Below are positions 41,443-49,231 of a DNA stretch of 64,000 nucleotides, piece after piece. Position 1 is the first letter of the stretch. Each line of letters begins with the position of its first letter. This stretch comes from Proteobacteria bacterium UBA2363. GTDB taxonomy: Bacteria; Pseudomonadota; Gammaproteobacteria; Xanthomonadales; UBA2363. The translations under genes and the position numbers were made by a program. The notes below the pieces were generated by a model. The model made no database searches. It saw nothing but the letters and a program-made list of their open reading frames with translations, and was not told where the DNA came from. Location: contig DDTN01000029.1 of assembly GCA_002344355.1 (NCBI GenBank), positions 46,379 to 110,378 on the forward strand. The letters are read 5' to 3'.

Positions 41443-41456
41443 GACCGTGCACGGTC
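41443..41456. repeat. Perfect 14-base palindrome
   Basis: GACCGTGCACGGTC in the 184-base gap between convergent genes. Not followed by a T-run; could be a protein site or chance. Confidence 0.35.
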
Positions 41457-41569
41457 GATTCGACGGGAGCGCGTCCTGACCTGCGCCGGACGGACGACCT
41501 GAGCAACGACCGGGGCCTTCGTTCCTCGACAGGCTGTCAGCGGCTGGCCGGCGCCGCGCGCCGGCGCGC

Positions 41570-42541
41570 TCAGGTGAAGAAGTAGCGGACGATGTGGAAG
41601 AACACCGGGGCCGCGAAACAGACCGAATCCATGCGGTCGAGCATGCCGCCGTGGCCCTCGATCATCACCCCCCAGTCCTTGGCGCCCAGGCTGCGCTTGA
41701 CCGCCGACAGCGCCAGCCCGCCGAGGAACCCGCACAGCACGATCAGCGCCGCGAGTGCGCCGGCCTGCAGCGGCGTGAACGGCGTGATCCACCACAGCGC
41801 GGCGCCGACGCCGGTGGCCGCCAGGCCGCCGCCGACCAGACCCTCGACCGTCTTCGAAGGACTCACCTTGGGCGCCAGCAGATGCCGGCCGAACAGCTTG
41901 CCGAACACGTACTGCAGGACATCGCTCAGCTGCACGACGATCAGCAGGAACAGCAGCAGCAGCAGACCCCTGCCCTCGAAGCCCGGGATCTGGAGCATCA
42001 GCAGGGCCGGGGCATGGCTGATGCAGTACACGGTCAGCATCAGGCCCCACTGGATCTTGGTGTTGCGCTCCAGGAACTGCCCGGTGTCACCGGACAGCGC
42101 CGACACCGCCGGCAGCAGCAGGAAGCCGTAGACGGGAATGGCGATCGCGAACAGCCCGTACCAGCCGTCGTAAACCAGCCAGTACTGCAGCGGGACCGCC
42201 ACCCAGAAGCACAGCAGCAGCACGGCATGGTCGCCGCGCCGGGTCGGGGTCAGGGTGACGAACTCGCGCAGCGCGAGGAACGAGGTCAGCGCGAACACCG
42301 CGATGGTGGCGAGCGGCCCGACCAGGAAGCAGGCGCACAGCACCACCACCATCCACCACCAGGCGCGGATCCGGGCGTTGAGGTTGGCGACCGTGGCGCC
42401 GCCGCGGCCGCCGCGGCCCAGGAAGGCGCCGATCGCGCTGGCCAGGGCGAGCAGGCCGAACAGGCCGCCGAGCAGCCACCAGAACTGCGCCGGCGCGCCC
42501 TCGACCAGGCCGGTGACGAAGGAAACCAGCGACTCGCTCAT
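41570..42541 (-). CDS. CdsA-like phosphatidate cytidylyltransferase
   Basis: A 323-residue membrane enzyme with about eight helices that would make CDP-diacylglycerol from CTP and phosphatidate. The family signature S-x-x-K-T-V-E-G-x-x-G-G is present as S-P-S-K-T-V-E-G-L-V-G-G (about 208-219), with S-x-K-R-x-x-G-x-K-D-W-G and G-H-G-G-x-L-D-R-M-D-S at the C-terminus. Its ATG overlaps the acyltransferase stop (ATGA). It is the last gene of a three-gene lipid unit similar in content to E. coli ynbAB. Confidence 0.92.
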   Translation of the reverse strand: MSESLVSFVTGLVEGAPAQFWWLLGGLFGLLALASAIGAFLGRGGRGGATVANLNARIRAWWWMVVVLCACFLVGPLATIAVFALTSFLALREFVTLTPTRRGDHAVLLLCFWVAVPLQYWLVYDGWYGLFAIAIPVYGFLLLPAVSALSGDTGQFLERNTKIQWGLMLTVYCISHAPALLMLQIPGFEGRGLLLLLFLLIVVQLSDVLQYVFGKLFGRHLLAPKVSPSKTVEGLVGGGLAATGVGAALWWITPFTPLQAGALAALIVLCGFLGGLALSAVKRSLGAKDWGVMIEGHGGMLDRMDSVCFAAPVFFHIVRYFFT

Positions 42542-43134
42542 GCCAGGGCCACCACCGCCGCGCGGGCGCGTTCCAGGAAGGCGTCCTTGTCCTCGCCGGG
42601 CGCCGGGGCGATGGCGGCGCCGAAGCGCGCCGTGCAGATGAAGGGCACCGGCAGCAGGCTGCCCTTGGGCAGGCTGCGGCGGGCGTTGTCCAGGAACACC
42701 GGCACCAGCTCGACCTGCGGATGGCGCTGCGCCAGGTGGTAGAGCCCGGCCTTGAACGGCCCCGGCAGCGCCTCGTCGCGGCGGGTGCCCTCGGGGAACA
42801 GGATCAGGCTGTCGCCGGCCGCCAGCGCCGCGTGCAGGGGCGCCAGCGGATCGGCCTCGGCGTCGCTGCGCTGGCGGTCGATCAGCACCACGTTCAGGCC
42901 CCGCCCGGCGATCAGCCCCTTCAGGCCGCCACCGCCCCAGTAGTCGCGCGCCGCCACCGGCCGGGTGCGCCGGCGCAATGCCGGCGGCAGCGCCGCCCAC
43001 AGGGTGAGGGTGTCCAGGTGGCTGCCGTGGTTGGCGAAGTAGATGCGCTGGCCCGGTCCGGGCGCGCTGCCCAGCCAGCGCGGGTAGGCGCCGAACAGCA
43101 GGCGGACCAGGCCGACCAGCAGGCGGGCGATCAC
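42538..43134 (-). CDS. 1-acyl-glycerol-3-phosphate acyltransferase family (PlsC-like)
   Basis: A 198-residue acyltransferase with catalytic N-H-G-S-H-L-D (the HX4D motif) and F-P-E-G-T-R-R. It would transfer an acyl chain to lysophospholipid. The start is GTG 43134 overlapping the preceding stop (GTGA). It is shorter than PlsC of E. coli but complete for motifs. Confidence 0.88.
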   Translation of the reverse strand: MIARLLVGLVRLLFGAYPRWLGSAPGPGQRIYFANHGSHLDTLTLWAALPPALRRRTRPVAARDYWGGGGLKGLIAGRGLNVVLIDRQRSDAEADPLAPLHAALAAGDSLILFPEGTRRDEALPGPFKAGLYHLAQRHPQVELVPVFLDNARRSLPKGSLLPVPFICTARFGAAIAPAPGEDKDAFLERARAAVVALA

Positions 43135-43757
43135 CGCGGCACCGTGCCGGCGCGCAGTTGCCGGGCGATGGCGGCGGTGCGCGCCAGGCAGGTCCAGGCG
43201 CTGCCGGTGGCGATGATCGCCAGGGCCGCGAAAAGTGCATGCTGGCTGCCGGCCAGGGCCAGCTCGGCGGCGGCCGCCAGGCAGCCCAGGGTCATCACCG
43301 CCATCCGGTGCGGCTTGGCCTGCGGGCCGCGGAAGTCCTGGGCCAGCCCCAACGCGCCGCCGGTGACCCGGACATAGGCGGTGGCCATCGCCAGCAGGGC
43401 CGCCAGCCAACCCAGCCAGGGCAGGCCGGCCGCATAACCGAGCGGCACCAGGAACAGGGAATCGGCGGCGCGGTCGGGCAGCTCGTTCCAGAGTGCGCCG
43501 GTCGGCGAACCCTTGCCGCCTTCGACCGCCACCATGCCGTCCAGCAGGTTGCACAGCAGGCGCAGCTGCACGCACACGGCGACCAGCACCAGGCCGGCCG
43601 GGGTCGGCCAGCACAGCAGCAGGGCCGCACCGGCCGCCGCGAACAGCACGCTGGCCCCCGAGATCTGGTCCGGCGTCACCGGCGAGCGCGCCAGCGCCGA
43701 GGCCAGCACCCGCGCCCAGCCGGTGCCGCGCGACTTCAACGGTCGTCGCTCTGCCAT
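43131..43757 (-). CDS. CDP-alcohol phosphatidyltransferase family protein
   Basis: A 208-residue membrane enzyme with about six helices. The family motif is present in modified form: L-L-D-G-M-V-A-V, then G, then N-E-L-P-D-R-A-A-D; the canonical D-G-x-x-A-R Arg is replaced by Val, and the third Asp of the standard motif is Asn. The later P-D-R-x-x-D is typical of the YnbA/YnjF subgroup. The product lipid is unknown. First gene of the lipid unit. Confidence 0.82.
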   Translation of the reverse strand: MAERRPLKSRGTGWARVLASALARSPVTPDQISGASVLFAAAGAALLLCWPTPAGLVLVAVCVQLRLLCNLLDGMVAVEGGKGSPTGALWNELPDRAADSLFLVPLGYAAGLPWLGWLAALLAMATAYVRVTGGALGLAQDFRGPQAKPHRMAVMTLGCLAAAAELALAGSQHALFAALAIIATGSAWTCLARTAAIARQLRAGTVPR

Positions 43758-43827
43758 TGCTCCTCCCCCTCCACATCCGCCCGTCGACGGCCTGCGTTTA
43801 TAGCATCCGGCTCACCCGGGCACGCGC

Positions 43828-43866
43828 CGGGTTATACCACTTCTGTCGTTTCGGTGGTATAACCCG
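43828..43866. promoter_or_regulatory. Perfect 13-base inverted repeat upstream of the nucleotidyltransferase gene
   Basis: CGGGTTATACCAC (43828-43840) and GTGGTATAACCCG (43854-43866) are exact reverse complements separated by 13 bases. It ends 23 bases before the ATG. The AT-rich arms stand out from the surroundings and contain TATAAC/TATACC hexamers that may be -10 boxes. Likely operator for an autoregulator. Confidence 0.65.
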
Positions 43867-43889
43867 ATCACCTCATCAGGAGGGCCGCC

Positions 43890-44954
43890 ATGCCGATGTT
43901 TCGGGAGCTTCCGGCCGCCGCGCAGACGGCGTATGCGGAACTTCATGAGCTGGCGCAGTTGGCCGAGACCCTGCGCTCGCCGGCGTCGGTCACCGGCAAG
44001 GTCGCCTACAAGACCATCAAGGGCGCGCGCTACGCCTACTGGGCTTTCAAGGAACTCGATGGCCGCAAGCGCGAGTACTACCTGGGCCCGGCCGGACCGG
44101 CAATCGACGCCATCGAGCGCGCCCGCAAGGCCGGCGCGCCGGCGCTGGACGCCGTGGCTCGCCAGTCGGCGGCGGCGCTTGCCCAAGGCTGCACGGCCAC
44201 CCCGGCCAAGCACTTCCGCATCGTCAGGCGCTTGTCGGAGTACCAGTTCTTCCGCGCCGGCGGCCTGCTGGTGGGCACCCATGCCTTCCTGGCGCTGGGC
44301 AACCAGTTGGGCGTGGCCTGGGACGCGGGCACCCGTACGCTGGACCTGGACTTCGCGCATGCGGGCCCTGGTGGCAACGTCTCCGTCGTCCTGCCTGCCA
44401 ACATGCGTGCCAACGCCCACGACGCGCTGACGTCCCTGGAGCACGGTTTCCTGCCCGCGCTGGGCGGCAGCAAGGGCATCGCCAGCCTCTACGTGAGTCA
44501 GCGCGAGCCCGATCTGCGGGTGGACTTCCTGACCGTGGCGCGCAGGGCCGGACAGAACGAGGTGCACGCACCGGACCTGGGCGTCGCGCTCAACCCGTTG
44601 AAGTTCCTGGGCTACCTGATCGAGCGTCCGGGCCAGGCCGTGCTGATTGATCGTGCCGACGCCTGCCTGGTCAATCTGCCCGATCCGGCGCGCTATGGCC
44701 TGCACAAGCTGATCGTCGCCCACGAGCGCGGCCCACGGCACCCCAAGCACGGCAAGGACATCGCCCAGGCGCTGGCGCTGATCGAATGGCATCTGGAGCG
44801 TGCCCCCGCCCTTCTCGCCGAAGCCTGGGACGACCTGGCAAGCCGGGGGGCCGGCTGGCACAAGCGCGCACTGGCCTCGCTGGCCGCGGCGCCGGCTTCG
44901 CTCAAGGAGGTGGTCTGCCGGTTCCGACGCCTGGCGGGGGTGGCGGAACGCTGA
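43890..44954 (+). CDS. GSU2403-type nucleotidyltransferase-fold protein
   Basis: A 354-residue protein. Residues about 100-300 show a nucleotidyltransferase fold with G-G-L-L-V-G-T-H-A-F and the paired acidic T-L-D-L-D-F (about 150-155), and a later V-D-F-L. The N-terminal 80 residues (Y-A-Y-W-A-F-K-E-L-D-G-R-K-R-E-Y-Y-L-G-P) match the form seen in GSU2403-family proteins. The family's function is unknown; its fold is shared with AbiEii/MenT-type toxins. It stands alone between housekeeping genes behind a large inverted repeat, as expected of an accessory or defence gene. No partner gene is adjacent. Confidence 0.75.
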   Translation: MPMFRELPAAAQTAYAELHELAQLAETLRSPASVTGKVAYKTIKGARYAYWAFKELDGRKREYYLGPAGPAIDAIERARKAGAPALDAVARQSAAALAQGCTATPAKHFRIVRRLSEYQFFRAGGLLVGTHAFLALGNQLGVAWDAGTRTLDLDFAHAGPGGNVSVVLPANMRANAHDALTSLEHGFLPALGGSKGIASLYVSQREPDLRVDFLTVARRAGQNEVHAPDLGVALNPLKFLGYLIERPGQAVLIDRADACLVNLPDPARYGLHKLIVAHERGPRHPKHGKDIAQALALIEWHLERAPALLAEAWDDLASRGAGWHKRALASLAAAPASLKEVVCRFRRLAGVAER

Positions 44955-45000
44955 GCCCGGGAGAGGTCCGACATTTGCGGCCGCGACACCAAGCGACATC

Positions 45001-45018
45001 GGGCCGCTGCTGCGGCCC
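45001..45018. terminator. Hairpin between convergent genes
   Basis: GGGCCGC-TGCT-GCGGCCC, a perfect 7-base stem between the nucleotidyltransferase stop and the metK stop. No T-run; possible 3' end structure for both. Confidence 0.35.
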
Positions 45019-45047
45019 CATGTGCGTCGCCCCGCAACCGCCTTCCG

Positions 45048-46259
45048 CTACTTCAGCTTCGCGTCCGCGCGCAGCGCCTCGGCGCGGTCGGTGCGCTCCC
45101 AGGAGAAGGCGGTGGCCTGCACGGCCTTGCCGGCGCCGTCGGTGTAGGTGACGGCCTCCGGCTTGCGGCCGAAGTGGCCGTAGGCGGCGGTGCGCTGGTA
45201 CACCGGGTGCACCAGGTCGAGCATCTTGATGATGCCGTACGGACGCAGGTCGAAGTGCCGGCGGATCAGCTTCTCGATCTTCTCGTCGCTGATCCTGCCG
45301 GTGCCGAAGGTGGTGACCGAGATCGAGGTCGGCTCGGCGACGCCGATCGCGTAGCTCACCTGCACCTCGCAGCGGTCGGCGAGGCCGGCGGCGACCACGT
45401 TCTTGGCGACGTAGCGGGCGGCGTAGGCGGCGCTGCGGTCGACCTTGGACGGGTCCTTGCCGGAGAACGCGCCGCCGCCATGGCGGGCCCAGCCGCCGTA
45501 GGTGTCGACGATGATCTTGCGGCCGGTCAGGCCGCAGTCGCCGACCGGTCCGCCGATCTCGAACTTGCCGGTCGGGTTGATGTGGTACTTGGTGCCCTTG
45601 TGCAGCCACTTGGCGGGCAGGACCGGCTTGATGATGTGCTCGCGCACCGCCTCGATGAGGTCCTTCTGCTTGACGCCCGGGTGGTGCTGGGTGGACAGCA
45701 CCACGGCGTCGATCGCCACCGCCTTGCCGTCCTGGTAGCGCAGGGTGACCTGGCTCTTGGCGTCCGGGCGCAGCCAGGGCAGCGGCGAGTTCTTCTTCTT
45801 GCGGACCTTGGCCTGCTGCTCGACCAGGCGGTGGCTGAGGTGGATCGCCGCCGGCATGAAGGTGTCGGTCTCGCTGGTGGCGTAGCCGAACATCAGGCCC
45901 TGGTCGCCGGCACCCATCTCCTCGGGCTTCTTGCGGTCGACGCCCTGGGCGATGTGCGGGCTCTGCTTGCCGATCAGGTTGAGCACGCCGCAGGTGGCGC
46001 CGTCGAAGCCGACGTCGCTGCTGTTGTAGCCGACGTCCAGGATCACCTTGCGGGTGAGCGCCTCGAGGTCGACCCAGGCGCTGGTGGTGATCTCGCCGGC
46101 GACGATCGCCACGCCGGTCTTGACCATGGTCTCGCAGGCGACGCGGGCGCCCTTGTCCTGCGCCAGGATGGCGTCCAGGACGGCGTCGGAGATCTGGTCG
46201 GCGAGCTTGTCCGGATGGCCTTCGGACACCGATTCGGAGGTGAACAGGGTGCTGCTCAT
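45048..46259 (-). CDS. metK: S-adenosylmethionine synthetase
   Basis: A 403-residue enzyme that makes SAM from ATP and methionine. Signatures: S-E-G-H-P-D-K-L-A-D-Q-I-S-D-A near the start, G-A-G-D-Q-G-L-M-F-G-Y-A and G-G-G-A-F-S-G-K-D (ATP binding), and D-P-S-K-V-D-R-S-A. Length is normal. The leader carries one clear half of the operator motif found at metF and ahcY. Confidence 0.98.
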   Translation of the reverse strand: MSSTLFTSESVSEGHPDKLADQISDAVLDAILAQDKGARVACETMVKTGVAIVAGEITTSAWVDLEALTRKVILDVGYNSSDVGFDGATCGVLNLIGKQSPHIAQGVDRKKPEEMGAGDQGLMFGYATSETDTFMPAAIHLSHRLVEQQAKVRKKKNSPLPWLRPDAKSQVTLRYQDGKAVAIDAVVLSTQHHPGVKQKDLIEAVREHIIKPVLPAKWLHKGTKYHINPTGKFEIGGPVGDCGLTGRKIIVDTYGGWARHGGGAFSGKDPSKVDRSAAYAARYVAKNVVAAGLADRCEVQVSYAIGVAEPTSISVTTFGTGRISDEKIEKLIRRHFDLRPYGIIKMLDLVHPVYQRTAAYGHFGRKPEAVTYTDGAGKAVQATAFSWERTDRAEALRADAKLK

Positions 46260-46276
46260 GGGCGATCTATCCCTTA

Positions 46277-46292
46277 TTCCGGATGAAGCGAT
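46277..46292 (-). promoter_or_regulatory. Methionine-cycle operator-like motif upstream of metK
   Basis: The minus strand reads ATCGCTTCATCCGGAA; the first 11 bases are identical to the metF site, the second half is degenerate. It lies 18 bases before the ATG, downstream of a TATGAT box near 46308-46313, so it may act inside the transcribed leader. Confidence 0.5.
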
Positions 46293-46475
46293 AAAGTAGG
46301 GCGGGCATCATAGCCAAGCCCGGCCGGGATTGCATCTGCCGGGCCGGGCGGGGTAAACCGCCTGAGTGTCGCGCGGCCCGCCTGGTCGCGCCGGACCGGT
46401 CTGGGCCGTTCACGCCGCCATGCGGCGCCGCCTGCAACCGTGCCTTCCCCCTGACCCCTGCCCCGGAACCCGGCC

Positions 46476-47072
46476 ATGGATGACAACGAACAGCGAAACG
46501 GCGTCGACCGCGCGCAGGCCGAGGAGGCGATCCGCACCCTGCTGCGCTGGGCCGGCGAGGACCCGACCCGCGAGGGGCTGCTGGACACGCCCAAGCGCGT
46601 GGTCAAGGCCTACGGCGACTGGTTCAGCGGCTACGCCGAGGACCCGAACGCCTACCTGCGCCGTACCTTCGAGGAGGTCGAGGGCTACGACGAGCTGATC
46701 ATGCTGCGCGACATCGCCTTCGAGTCGCACTGCGAGCACCACATGGCGCCGATCATCGGCCGCGCCCACGTCGGCTACCTGCCGACCGACAAGGTGGTCG
46801 GCATCTCCAAGCTGGCGCGGGTGGTCGAGGCCTACGCCCGGCGCTTCCAGGTCCAGGAGAAGCTGACCGCGCAGATCGCCCACTGCATCCAGGACGTGCT
46901 GCGTCCGCGCGGTGTCGGCGTGGTGATCGAGGCCCAGCACGAGTGCATGACCACCCGCGGCGTCCACAAGCGCGGCGTGTCCATGGTCACCAGCCAGATG
47001 CTGGGCAGCTTCCGCGAGGACGCCCGCACCCGCGCCGAGTTCCTGGCCTTCATCGACATGCGGCGGGGCTGA
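46476..47072 (+). CDS. folE: GTP cyclohydrolase I
   Basis: A 198-residue enzyme that turns GTP into dihydroneopterin triphosphate, first step of folate synthesis. The zinc ligands are visible in E-S-H-C-E-H-H and in H-E-C-M-T-T-R-G-V-H. Also D-T-P-K-R-V, S-K-L-A-R-V-V and Q-E-K-L-T-A-Q-I. Full length. Confidence 0.97.
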   Translation: MDDNEQRNGVDRAQAEEAIRTLLRWAGEDPTREGLLDTPKRVVKAYGDWFSGYAEDPNAYLRRTFEEVEGYDELIMLRDIAFESHCEHHMAPIIGRAHVGYLPTDKVVGISKLARVVEAYARRFQVQEKLTAQIAHCIQDVLRPRGVGVVIEAQHECMTTRGVHKRGVSMVTSQMLGSFREDARTRAEFLAFIDMRRG

Positions 47073-47128
47073 GGGCAAGCCCGGCCGGCGCGGTTGCGGC
47101 GGTCCCGGCCCTAGGGCATGATCGGTCG

Positions 47129-47521
47129 GTGATCTTCCGCCTGCATCGCTTGCGCTGCCTGCTGGCCCGGCCTCCCGGCCGCGCCCTGGCCTTGCTGGTG
47201 GTCGCTGTCCTGCTGATGGCGTCGACCAGCCGGATCGGCTTCCACAGCCATGCCGACGCCGGCGATGACCACGGCCACGGCCACCACGCCGCGGCGTTCG
47301 CCCTGGTCGATCACCACCCTCACGACCATCACGGACACGCCGGCGACGACGGCTCCTCGCCGGCGCTGCACGGCCACGATTTCGGCACCGTGGCGACGCT
47401 GACCCTCGCTGACGCCGAGCTGCGCCTGGCCGCGGCGCCATCGGCCCGGGTTTCCGCCACGGCCGACGCCTCCCCGAACTCCCGCCCCAGCGCACCGCCG
47501 ATCCGACCTCCCATCGCCTGA
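47129..47521 (+). CDS. Histidine-rich membrane/periplasmic protein preceding the metal efflux operon
   Basis: A 130-residue protein from a GTG start, with a hydrophobic segment (about residues 18-36) followed by a His/Asp-rich region (about 14 His in 50 residues) and a Pro/Ser/Ala tail. It resembles the small His-rich proteins (CzcI-like or CopL-like) placed ahead of metal efflux genes. It probably binds metal in the periplasm. The start codon is uncertain; an ATG at 47118 is out of frame. Confidence 0.6.
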   Translation: MIFRLHRLRCLLARPPGRALALLVVAVLLMASTSRIGFHSHADAGDDHGHGHHAAAFALVDHHPHDHHGHAGDDGSSPALHGHDFGTVATLTLADAELRLAAAPSARVSATADASPNSRPSAPPIRPPIA

Positions 47522-47582
47522 CCGCGCCCGTCCGGCCGCTCTATGGGCGGCCTGTCCCGTGTTCATACGATCGGAGGCCCCG

Positions 47583-48881
47583 GTGCCAACCTTCCCTGCT
47601 GTGCGTCCTGCCGCCGGCCCTGCGAGTGCGGCAGGCGTTCCCCACGTCGCCAAAGGGCGAGGATTCTCCCGGGTGCCGCGGCTTCTGGCCGCCCTGGCGG
47701 CGACCGTCCTCGCCCTGCCGGTCGGCGCCCTGACGCCGGAACAGGCGGTCGAACGCGCGCTTTCGCGCCCGGACATTCAGCTCGCCCTGCAATCCGGCAT
47801 CGACCTGGCGCATGCCGAGCTGGTCCAGGCCCGCACCTGGGCCAACCCGGTGCTGCGGGTCAGCCACGAAGATCCGCGCTCGCCCACGGATGCACCGGAC
47901 GAAACCAGCGTGATGCTTTCGCAGGAGTTCCAGATGGGCGGGCGCCGTCGGCTGCAACGGGTCGCCGCCGAGCTCGGCATCGGGACCGCGCAGGCCAATG
48001 CCGAGGCGCTGCGCGCGGCCCTGCGCGCGGATGTCCTGGAGCACTACTACACCGCCCTGGCCGGGGAACGGCGCGTCGCCGGCATCGGCGCCCATATCGA
48101 ACGCCTCGGCCGCCTGGCCGAGGTGGCCGATCGCCGACGCGACGCCGGCGATCTCTCCGGCTATGAAAGCCGGCGCATCGGTCAGCTCGTCCAGGCGGCG
48201 ATGGCGCGCCTGGCGATTGCCGAGGCCGAGCTCGAGGACGCCCGCGGCGGCCTGTCCGGACTGATCGGCGGGCAGGTGCCGGTGCTGCATCCCGCGGCAT
48301 CCCTGGCGCCGCCGCCGCCGCCGCCGCTGGCGACCCTGGCGGCGCGACTGGATGACGCGGCGGAACTGCGCGCGCTCGACCGCCGCCGGCAGGCAGCGGC
48401 GGCCGCCCTGCGTGCCGCCGCCCGACCGGCACTGCCGGTCACCGTGGCCATGGGCCACAAGCGGACAGGCGCCGGCGAGTCGGCGGCCAACGACGCCCTG
48501 ATGCTGGAGGTCAGCGTCCCGCTCCCCCTCTGGGACCGCAACCAGGCCGGGGTCGCGCGCGCCGCCGCCGAGGCGGCGGATGCCGATGCGCGTCTCGCGC
48601 TGAGGCGCGCCTCGGCCGAGGCACGACTGCTGGCCACATGGCAACAGGCCGACTCGCTGACGGCACTCGCCGCACGGCTGCGCCGCGACGAGATCGCGCC
48701 GGCGTCCGAGCTGACGCGTATCGCGCTGCTCAGCTTCGAGGCCGGCGAGCTGGAGCTGGTCGGACTGATCGACGCCCTGGAGGCCGACCTCGCTGCCCGG
48801 GAGCGCGTGCTGGACCTGGAACTGCGCGCCCGCCGCGCCACCATCGAACTCGAACACCTCAGCCAAGGAGATACGCCATGA
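47583..48881 (+). CDS. TolC/CzcC-family outer-membrane efflux protein
   Basis: A 432-residue outer-membrane channel protein of heavy-metal efflux type: signal peptide ending A-L-P-V-G-A, then two helical repeats with L-x-x-A-x-x-x-x-A-x-x-x-x-P and conserved N-P-V-L and S-Q-E-F-Q-M-G-G-R-R. GGAGG lies 5 bases before the GTG at 47583. A second GTG at 47673 would place the signal peptide exactly at the N-terminus and also has AGGA upstream, so the true start may be there. Confidence 0.82.
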   Translation: MPTFPAVRPAAGPASAAGVPHVAKGRGFSRVPRLLAALAATVLALPVGALTPEQAVERALSRPDIQLALQSGIDLAHAELVQARTWANPVLRVSHEDPRSPTDAPDETSVMLSQEFQMGGRRRLQRVAAELGIGTAQANAEALRAALRADVLEHYYTALAGERRVAGIGAHIERLGRLAEVADRRRDAGDLSGYESRRIGQLVQAAMARLAIAEAELEDARGGLSGLIGGQVPVLHPAASLAPPPPPPLATLAARLDDAAELRALDRRRQAAAAALRAAARPALPVTVAMGHKRTGAGESAANDALMLEVSVPLPLWDRNQAGVARAAAEAADADARLALRRASAEARLLATWQQADSLTALAARLRRDEIAPASELTRIALLSFEAGELELVGLIDALEADLAARERVLDLELRARRATIELEHLSQGDTP

Positions 48882-49231
48882 CCGTTCGTCCCTTCCTGCT
48901 GTCCTTCGCGGCCGTGTTCGCCCTGTCCGGTTGTGGCCGCGAGGCCGGTACCGGCAACGACCACGGACACGACCACGGCCCGGACACCCACGACCATGCC
49001 GGCGAGCGCCAGCCCGCGGCGGCTCCCGCGCAGGCACCGGTCACCGAAGCCGTCTACGGCGACGAAGCCCCGATCGAACTCGCGCCGGTGCCCCGCCCCG
49101 ACGATCACGGTCATCGCCACGACGCCGACGGCAGCCACCCAGACGAAGAAGGTCACGACCACCCGCATGACGACCATGACCACGACGATGGCGACCACAG
49201 GCACGACGGCGACCACGACCATGGGCACTGA
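48878..49231 (+). CDS. Histidine-rich lipoprotein of the metal efflux operon
   Basis: A 117-residue lipoprotein: signal peptide with lipobox L-S-G-C (Cys19), then two His/Asp-rich blocks (about 28-41 and 76-117) with about 19 histidines, separated by an Ala/Pro-rich linker. It should chelate divalent cations at the membrane surface. Its ATG overlaps the channel gene stop (ATGA), and its end overlaps the adaptor gene by 11 bases. Confidence 0.8.
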   Translation: MTVRPFLLSFAAVFALSGCGREAGTGNDHGHDHGPDTHDHAGERQPAAAPAQAPVTEAVYGDEAPIELAPVPRPDDHGHRHDADGSHPDEEGHDHPHDDHDHDDGDHRHDGDHDHGH

